From Muribaculaceae bacterium (GTDB lineage Bacteria > Bacteroidota > Bacteroidia > Bacteroidales > Muribaculaceae): a stretch of 11,487 nucleotides of DNA. The notes beneath the pieces were generated by a model. That model had not been told where the DNA came from. It did not search any database and saw only the letters and a list, made by a program, of their open reading frames with translations. Every line of letters starts with the position of its first letter. The stretch's first letter is position 1. This document shows positions 7,614-11,487 of the stretch, piece after piece. Location of the stretch: positions 1 through 11,487 of the forward strand of contig VSPO01000218.1 in NCBI GenBank assembly GCA_009775375.1, given 5' to 3'. A program made the translations under genes and the position numbers.

Positions 7614-7713
7614 TTGCCACAAAAACATCCCGTTCCGGGGGTGTATGAGTGGGGCGACCCACGGCAAAAAATAAACCACGTTGAACGGCTTTGGTAGGGA
7701 AACCGAAGAAGCC
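7614..7713 (+). ncRNA. Structured RNA segment between TR and RT (likely DGR RNA spacer)
   Basis: Several helices can be drawn. TTGCC (7614-7618) pairs with GGCAA (7663-7667) and encloses two hairpins: CCCG/CGGG with a TTC loop (7629-7639) and GTGGG/CCCAC with a GCGA tetraloop (7649-7662). Together these make a three-way junction. A further hairpin, CTTTGGT/ACCGAAG with a six-base AGGGAA loop and an outer GG/CC, spans 7687-7713, just before the RT start. In characterised DGRs, RNA downstream of the TR is needed for priming and cDNA synthesis; this segment has the right place for that. Pairing was judged by eye, without energy calculation. Confidence 0.6.
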
Positions 7714-7729
7714 AATTATTCAAGCAAGG

Positions 7730-8851
7730 ATGAAGCGTTTGAACAATCTTTTTGAAAAGGTCATAAGCCTTGACAATTTACGTCTTGCCGATGAAAAGGC
7801 AAGGCGCGGAAAGTCGCGGACTTATGGTGTTCAGATGCACGACAAAAACCGTGAAGCGAACATCCTTGCGTTGCACGAGCAATTAAAGAACGGAACTTTC
7901 AAGACATCCCCTTATCATGTTTTCACGATATATGAACCCAAAGAGCGTCTAATTTATCGCTTGCCGTATTTCCCCGACCGAATCTTGCACCATGCGATTA
8001 TGAACGTGCTTGAACCCATTTGGGTGTCGGTGTTCACAAAGGACACTTATTCTTGCATCAAGAATCGCGGGATTCATGCTTGCGCAAAGAATGTGCGCCG
8101 GGCATTGAAAGAGGACAAGGACGGCACACGGTATTGCCTGAAAATCGACATCCGCAAATTCTATCCGTCAATTAACCATGAAGTGTTGAAAAGCATCGTG
8201 CGTCGCAAAATCAAGGACGCACGATTGCTTGCACTTCTTGATGAAATCATTAGTTCAACCGACCATCCCGGTTTGAGCATCCGCAATTTCGTTCAGGTCA
8301 ACGGAAAGGTTGTCGCGGTTGACGGACAGAGTGTGCCGATTGGCAATTACCTTTCGCAATACTTCGCAAACCTGATGTTGGCTTATTTCGACCATTGGTT
8401 GAAAGAGGAAAAGCGGGTGAAACATTATTTCCGATATGCCGATGATATTGTCATTCTATCGGGTGATAAAGATTACTTGCACCAACTATTGCACGAAATC
8501 CGGGCTTATCTTGCCGGGTTGAAACTGACGGTCAAAAAGAATTATCAGGTGTTCCCCGTCGATGCGCGGGGAATTGACTTCTTGGGTTATGTCTTTTATC
8601 ACACCCACACGCGATTGCGCAAGTCAATCAAGCAAAGGTTGTGCCGCCGGGTGGCACGTCTTAACAAACGGAAGAAGCCTTTGCCCAAAGAAGCGTATCG
8701 CCAACAAATTTGCAGTTGGTGGGGCTGGTGTAAATACTGCAATTCACGAAATCTTTTTAACAAACTAAAAACATCAATGCCGTATGAAATTAGTTTCAAT
8801 CGCGCCAAATGCGCATTACGACATGACGCACGGAAAACCGAAGATGCTTGA
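7730..8851 (+). CDS. DGR reverse transcriptase
   Basis: The enzyme (373 aa from the ATG at 7730) makes mutagenised cDNA from the TR transcript. Motifs in order: RLIYRLPYFPDRILHHAI (residues 73-90); KIDIRKFYPSI (138-148) with the first catalytic Asp; VPIGNYLSQ (about 202-210), the IG...SQ form that marks DGR reverse transcriptases instead of the QG...SP form of group II introns; YADD (236-239), the catalytic pair; and GIDFLGY (281-287). A basic C-terminal region with a Trp/Cys cluster (SWWGWCKYC, 329-337) follows. It has no maturase or endonuclease domain. An in-frame TTG at 7691 would add 13 residues but lies inside an RNA hairpin, so ATG 7730 is preferred. The 3' end overlaps the next gene by 68 nt. 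Confidence 0.95.
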   Translation: MKRLNNLFEKVISLDNLRLADEKARRGKSRTYGVQMHDKNREANILALHEQLKNGTFKTSPYHVFTIYEPKERLIYRLPYFPDRILHHAIMNVLEPIWVSVFTKDTYSCIKNRGIHACAKNVRRALKEDKDGTRYCLKIDIRKFYPSINHEVLKSIVRRKIKDARLLALLDEIISSTDHPGLSIRNFVQVNGKVVAVDGQSVPIGNYLSQYFANLMLAYFDHWLKEEKRVKHYFRYADDIVILSGDKDYLHQLLHEIRAYLAGLKLTVKKNYQVFPVDARGIDFLGYVFYHTHTRLRKSIKQRLCRRVARLNKRKKPLPKEAYRQQICSWWGWCKYCNSRNLFNKLKTSMPYEISFNRAKCALRHDARKTEDA

Positions 8852-9203
8852 AAAGGACAACGACGGTTCTTGCATCGTGCGTCTTAACGTCGCGCCCGAA
8901 AAGGGCATTCCCGGCGGTGACATCGCCAATCAGTCCGCCGACGCGGAGGAAGTGCAAACCGGGTGGTCTTGCTATGAAGTCAGGACATTTGCAGCTCCGA
9001 CCAAAGCGAACTTGAAAAAGGCAATCATCCGTTCCATCGTGGACGAAACCGCCGAATTTGACCTTGTAAACTCCTACAACAAGCACACGTTGGGAATCAA
9101 GGTCGATGAATCCGCCGTGCAGAAATATAAGGACTTCTTGACCCTGACCGAAGAAATCGACGCGGCATTGGTCGAAGTCCTGAACGAATTTCACTTAATA
9201 TGA
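8784..9203 (+). CDS. Hypothetical phage protein between RT and holin
   Basis: This is a 139-aa, mostly acidic protein that I do not recognise. The first half is loop- and beta-like (IVRLNVAPEKG, then TGWSCYEVRTF). The second half is helical: PTKANLKKAIIRSIVDETAE, then an NSYNKH motif and an acidic terminal helix. No signal peptide or membrane segment is present. The ATG at 8784 lies 68 nt inside the RT gene; an internal ATG at 8823 would give 126 aa and less overlap. The longer form is kept because its first residues (KLVSIAPNAHYD) look protein-like, but the start is uncertain. Its stop overlaps the holin start by 4 nt. It is not a basic four-helix protein like the DGR accessory factor Avd, so a structural or tail role is more likely. 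Confidence 0.75.
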   Translation: MKLVSIAPNAHYDMTHGKPKMLEKDNDGSCIVRLNVAPEKGIPGGDIANQSADAEEVQTGWSCYEVRTFAAPTKANLKKAIIRSIVDETAEFDLVNSYNKHTLGIKVDESAVQKYKDFLTLTEEIDAALVEVLNEFHLI

Positions 9204-9724
9204 CAAACGAACTCCATCCGATTTTTTCAGCGGTCGGCAAATACCTGATGGGGGCAATCGGCGCATTGATAGGATTCTTGCGCCCGACTTTCCCTTTCAT
9301 CATCGTTTGCACCATCGCCGTGTTGCTTGATTGTTACACGGCATGGGCATTGTCGCGCCGCGTCAAGAAGAAGTTTCCCGGTGCTAACGATGGCAAGTTC
9401 AAAAGCCATTACGCCGGACGGGTATTTGTTACCCTTGTGAAAGTCTATGCCGTGACCGTGCTTGCCTATATGATTGACACAATCATTTTCCCCGAAATTG
9501 CGATGTTGTTGCCCAACATCGTTGCCGGAACGGTATGTTTTTGGCAAATATGGTCAATGCTTGAAAACGAATCATCTTGCAACAATGCACGGTGGGCGGA
9601 AATCGCACAACGCATCATGGTTGACAAGACCGAAAGGCATTTTGACATCGACTTGCACGAACTGAAACACCCTGAAAGGGGCAAGGACAAGGACACCCCG
9701 GCGACAACGCCCGGTGTCGAGTAA
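9200..9724 (+). CDS. Phage holin
   Basis: This 174-aa inner-membrane protein starts within the stop of the preceding gene (ATGA overlap). Three hydrophobic segments are visible: about residues 20-51, 75-96 and 100-121. They are separated by a basic loop (RRVKKKFPGAND) and followed by a hydrophilic, charged tail of about 50 residues (ending GKDKDTPATTPGVE). This layout resembles the toxin-secretion/phage-lysis holin family common in Bacteroidales phages. Holins form membrane holes at a set time, letting the endolysin reach the cell wall. The endolysin gene follows 21 bases later, which supports the call. A class assignment cannot be made with certainty from the sequence. Confidence 0.82.
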   Translation: MTNELHPIFSAVGKYLMGAIGALIGFLRPTFPFIIVCTIAVLLDCYTAWALSRRVKKKFPGANDGKFKSHYAGRVFVTLVKVYAVTVLAYMIDTIIFPEIAMLLPNIVAGTVCFWQIWSMLENESSCNNARWAEIAQRIMVDKTERHFDIDLHELKHPERGKDKDTPATTPGVE

Positions 9725-9745
9725 TAAACCAAATCATTTAACCAC

Positions 9746-10330
9746 ATGGCAAATGTTGATTCCCTATTGCCTTACATCCTCAAATTTGAGGGTGGTTTTG
9801 TCAACGACCCCGCCGATGCCGGGGGCGCGACAAATAAAGGCGTTACAATCGCAACATGGCGGCAAGTCGGTTATGACAAGGACGGTGACGGCGACATCGA
9901 CGTTGCCGACCTGAAAATGCTGACCGATGCCGACGTGCGAAACCGGGTGTTAAAGCCCGCGTTTTGGGATAGATGGAAAGCCGACCGCATCAAGTCGCAA
10001 GGTGTCGCAAACATCCTTGTCGATTGGGTGTGGGGGTCAGGCAAGCACGGCATTGTCATTCCGCAACGCCTATTGGGTGTCGTGCCGGATGGCATCGTGG
10101 GTGAAAAGACCCTTGCCGCCGTCAATGCCGCCGACCCCCGGCAGCTTTTCGACGCTATCTTTGAAGCCCGCAAGAAGTTCTTGCACGACATCACCAACCA
10201 ATCAATCGCAAGGTATGAACGCAAAATCGGTCGAAAGGCGACGGCATCCGAATTGAGGAAGCACACCAACCAACGCTTCATCAAGGGATGGTTGAACCGC
10301 CTTGAAGCGATTAAACAATTCCGCCCATGA
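9746..10330 (+). CDS. Endolysin, GH108-type N-acetylmuramidase
   Basis: This 194-aa enzyme cleaves the glycan strands of peptidoglycan. The N-terminus carries the GH108 signature KFEGGFVNDPADAGG.T..GVT, with the catalytic Glu at residue 15. The C-terminal half (about 105-180: VVPDGIVGEKTLAAVN, then a long helix) matches the peptidoglycan-binding domain usually found with GH108. Residues 44-55 form an EF-hand-like loop (D44, D46, D48, G49, I51, D55), an insertion that suggests calcium binding. There is no signal peptide, so release depends on the holin encoded just upstream. The stop overlaps the start of the next gene by 4 nt (ATGA). Length is normal for the family. Confidence 0.9.
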   Translation: MANVDSLLPYILKFEGGFVNDPADAGGATNKGVTIATWRQVGYDKDGDGDIDVADLKMLTDADVRNRVLKPAFWDRWKADRIKSQGVANILVDWVWGSGKHGIVIPQRLLGVVPDGIVGEKTLAAVNAADPRQLFDAIFEARKKFLHDITNQSIARYERKIGRKATASELRKHTNQRFIKGWLNRLEAIKQFRP

Positions 10331-10944
10331 AACGTGTGTTCTTCTTCATTGTCGTTGCCCTGATGCTTGCGTCGTGTGCATCGACCCGCAAGATTCAGGA
10401 AACGACCGCATCCGTTTCGGTTGATTCAACAAGCGTCAAGGAAACGGCAAAGCATGAATCCGAAAAGGTTGTTGACACGACCCGGACGGAACACTGCAAA
10501 GTCGTGATAACGGAAATCATCTTTGACACCACGCCCGCCGCAAGCCCGGCGACCGACAACTCGGACGCAAGGGCATCGCCCGACACTTCGGCATCAGATA
10601 AGCCCGCCACGACACAAACACCCGCCGCAACCGTTAATATTCCCGGTTTCGGTCAGGTGTCCGGCAACATCAAGTCCATTCGGCAAACCGTTCTTGAATC
10701 CGACAATGAAACCAAAGGTGAAAGCAAGGAATCCGAAAAGCAAGAGGAATCCAAATGCAATGCAAATGTTTCGGTCGCCGAAGAAAACAACCATCGTGTC
10801 GAACAGCCCGCGCCCGACCCCAAGCGGTGGCGATATTACTTCTATCTTGCCGCCGTCGGCGTTGTGGTGCTTCTTTACCTGAAACGTGTTCCGATTATAA
10901 ATTGGATAAAAAGAATTTTATCAGGGTTGCGCCGCATCTTTTGA
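10327..10944 (+). CDS. Lipoprotein with C-terminal membrane segment, probable u-spanin
   Basis: This 205-aa protein begins with a lipoprotein signal (hydrophobic residues 5-13, lipobox LASC with Cys17), which would anchor it in the outer membrane. A long polar stretch follows, rich in Thr, Ser, Glu and Lys with a Pro/Ala-rich middle. A single hydrophobic segment at about 170-186 is followed by a very basic end (KR, WIKRILSGLRRIF) that would stay in the cytoplasm. An outer-membrane lipid anchor and a C-terminal inner-membrane anchor in one chain are the defining features of a u-spanin (as in phage T1), which fuses the two membranes at the last step of lysis. Position directly behind holin and endolysin, with a 4-nt overlap, supports this. 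The family itself was not matched to a known sequence. Confidence 0.75.
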   Translation: MKRVFFFIVVALMLASCASTRKIQETTASVSVDSTSVKETAKHESEKVVDTTRTEHCKVVITEIIFDTTPAASPATDNSDARASPDTSASDKPATTQTPAATVNIPGFGQVSGNIKSIRQTVLESDNETKGESKESEKQEESKCNANVSVAEENNHRVEQPAPDPKRWRYYFYLAAVGVVVLLYLKRVPIINWIKRILSGLRRIF

Positions 10945-10954
10945 AAAAAATTCT

Positions 10955-10962
10955 TAACTTTG
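10955..10962 (+). promoter_or_regulatory. -7 promoter box for a candidate small RNA
   Basis: TAACTTTG matches the Bacteroidetes -7 consensus TAnnTTTG exactly. No TTTG is present at the usual distance upstream, so the -33 box is missing or degenerate. The predicted start, about 5-8 nt downstream, coincides with the first base of the hairpin at 10968. Confidence 0.45.
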
Positions 10963-10967
10963 CAACA

Positions 10968-11039
10968 TCATTGTTGCGAAAGCCCCGAAAGGGGAACAAT
11001 GAGAAGTCGCCCGGCATCATGTCGGGCGAATTTCATTTT
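10968..11039 (+). ncRNA. Candidate small structured RNA behind the lysis genes
   Basis: Two strong stems follow the -7 box. Stem 1: TCATTGTT (10968-10975) pairs with AACAATGA (10995-11002), enclosing CCCC-GAAA-GGGG (10983-10994) with a seven-base one-sided bulge. Stem 2: CGCCCGGCAT pairs with ATGTCGGGCG (11008-11028) with a single C in the loop as drawn (three bases if the last pair is left open), followed by a T-rich stretch to 11039 that would serve as terminator. No convincing protein is encoded here. The alternative is that this is only the 3' end and terminator of the late transcript. Confidence 0.45.
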
Positions 11040-11043
11040 ACCA

Positions 11044-11061
11044 TGTGAGGACTTACTCACA
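11044..11061. terminator. Small inverted repeat, possible second stop of the late transcript
   Basis: TGTGAG (11044-11049) and CTCACA (11056-11061) form a six-bp stem with a six-base loop. A run of seven A follows at 11066-11072 rather than T, so on its own it is a weak terminator. It lies between the candidate small RNA and the strong terminator at 11070-11104. Confidence 0.3.
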
Positions 11062-11069
11062 CATCAAAA

Positions 11070-11104
11070 AAACGACCCCGGAAATCTGACTTTCGGGGTC
11101 GTTT
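11070..11104. terminator. Bidirectional terminator between phage late region and tRNA-Ser
   Basis: An 11-bp perfect inverted repeat (AAACGACCCCG / CGGGGTCGTTT) encloses a partly pairing 13-base loop. Read leftward it is followed by seven T (complement of 11066-11072), so it is a strong terminator for the tRNA transcript. Read rightward it is followed by only three T, giving weaker termination of the late phage transcript. Confidence 0.75.
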
Positions 11105-11123
11105 CGTGTACCTTTTCGTGTAC
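11103..11123. repeat. Two direct copies of TTCGTGTAC near the presumed prophage end
   Basis: The 9-bp copies are at 11103-11111 and 11115-11123, spaced 12 bp apart, so they lie on nearly the same face of the helix. Short, regularly spaced repeats next to a tRNA 3' end are typical of integrase arm sites. A palindrome GCTTGA-ATA-TCAAGC follows at 11137-11151. The function is inferred; the second att copy is not in the window. Confidence 0.3.
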
Positions 11124-11158
11124 GTTTTTCTTATTTGCTTGAATATCAAGCGAAATTG

Positions 11159-11247
11159 CGGAGAGAACGAGATTCGAACTCGTGGATAGGATTGCTCCCA
11201 TCGTCGGTTTAGCAAACCGGTGGTTTCAGCCACTCACCCATCTCTCC
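11159..11247 (-). tRNA. tRNA-Ser (anticodon GCU)
   Basis: On the - strand the 89-nt sequence folds as a class II tRNA. The acceptor stem is GGAGAGA/TCTCTCC with discriminator G, the D stem GGT/ACC, the anticodon loop TTGCTAA, and the T stem ACGAG/CTCGT around TTCGAAT. A long variable arm, GATGGG/CCTATC with a six-base loop, identifies serine. The anticodon GCU (11211-11213) reads AGC and AGU. The outermost anticodon-stem pair (27-43) is a C-A mismatch. No CCA is encoded. The gene is transcribed leftward, so its 3' end faces the phage late genes. Confidence 0.93.
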
Positions 11248-11305
11248 TTAACCAAGGAAAAACATTCCGGCCGACGCTTCGGCCTCATTTTTCGCTTTTG
11301 CTCTG

Positions 11306-11337
11306 CAAAGGTAGATGTTTTTAATGTCTTGACCAAA
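11306..11337 (-). promoter_or_regulatory. Promoter of tRNA-Ser
   Basis: Read on the - strand, TTTG (11334-11337) and TACCTTTG (11306-11313) are separated by 20 nt. Both boxes and the spacing match the Bacteroidetes consensus exactly. The expected start is near 11300, about 50 nt upstream of the mature tRNA. Confidence 0.75.
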
Positions 11338-11435
11338 TTTTTAGCGATATTTTTGACGATTCATTCAAAAAATAAATATTCCGACTGTCTGTTTTCACAA
11401 ATTTATTATAATTTTTACATTTTTCGCCCGATTTA

Positions 11436-11467
11436 TTTGCAATGTTTAATTTTTATTACAACCTTTG
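11436..11467 (+). promoter_or_regulatory. Possible rightward promoter at the window end
   Basis: TTTG (11436-11439), 20 nt, then AACCTTTG (11460-11467), which has one mismatch to TAnnTTTG. It lies in AT-rich sequence and would serve a host gene beyond the window. No coding sequence is visible in 11248-11487. Confidence 0.35.
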
Positions 11468-11487
11468 CGAAACTACCAATCATATCC

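Noticed and set aside
7461..7697. Open frame of 78 codons running through the TR on the + strand
   Set aside because: It is in a different frame from the VR reading, is rich in Arg and Met from repeated CGAAT units, and overlaps the TR and folded RNA, which explain the sequence better.
7122..7723. Arginine-rich open frames on the - strand across VR and TR (7122-7427 and 7379-7723)
   Set aside because: They arise from the repeated CG-rich VR/TR composition read backward. They resemble each other only because VR and TR are copies, and have no start context or recognisable fold.
7691..7729. Longer RT reading from a TTG start at 7691
   Set aside because: The TTG sits in the stem of the 7687-7713 hairpin and the extra 13 residues show no RT feature; ATG 7730 gives a typical DGR RT start (MKRLNNLFEKV).
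10755..11142. Short + strand frames through the spanin end, small RNA and terminator (10755-11048, 10960-11142)
   Set aside because: They cross two strong hairpins and a terminator, overlap a better-supported gene, and have no protein-like composition.
1..11487. A second variable repeat served by the same TR
   Set aside because: By eye no other stretch in the window matches the fixed TR bases such as CGCGGCGTTTTGTTC or GGCTTCGTGTATGCG; a remote VR outside the window cannot be excluded.

Overview
The window looks like the late end of a Bacteroidales prophage or temperate siphophage, with its boundary against host DNA near the right edge. Three things point to Bacteroidales: promoters of the Bacteroidetes type (TTTG, about 20 nt, TAnnTTTG), proteins that look like those of gut Bacteroidales phages, and an AT-rich flank carrying a tRNA-Ser gene with its own Bacteroidetes promoter. 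No integrase, capsid, terminase or host protein gene is visible. All protein genes are on the + strand and tightly packed; only the tRNA is on the - strand.

Tail region (1-5735): the last codons of an upstream gene; a 401-aa tail protein (LamG-like domain, distal-tail-like middle, PKD-like end); a 1359-aa tail/baseplate-fibre protein with an internal duplicated module; and a 131-aa tail-associated protein.

Diversity-generating retroelement (5785-8851): a promoter, a 90-aa protein of unknown function, a 437-aa C-type-lectin-fold target protein with a C-terminal variable repeat (VR, 7263-7378), a template repeat (TR, 7472-7587), a strongly foldable RNA segment, and a DGR-type reverse transcriptase. 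TR and VR are both 116 bp and differ at 22 positions. All 22 are adenines in the TR (29 adenines in total); none of the 87 other positions differs. This is direct evidence of adenine-specific mutagenic homing. The system probably diversifies a receptor-binding protein at the tail tip. No Avd or HRDC accessory gene is visible.

Lysis region (8784-10944): a 139-aa gene of unknown function overlapping the RT end, then holin, GH108 endolysin with an EF-hand-like loop, and a lipoprotein with a C-terminal membrane segment that fits a single-protein spanin (u-spanin). Several junctions overlap by 4 nt, so translation is probably coupled.

Right boundary (10945-11487): a -7 promoter box followed at once by two strong hairpins (a candidate small RNA), a further hairpin, an 11-bp perfect inverted repeat acting as a terminator, short direct repeats, and then tRNA-Ser(GCU) on the - strand with its promoter. 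The phage end probably lies between about 11105 and the tRNA 3' end, but the matching att copy is outside the window.

The most interesting parts are the active-looking DGR, the folded RNA between TR and RT, the symmetric repeat/hairpin just after the VR, and the candidate small RNA behind the lysis genes.
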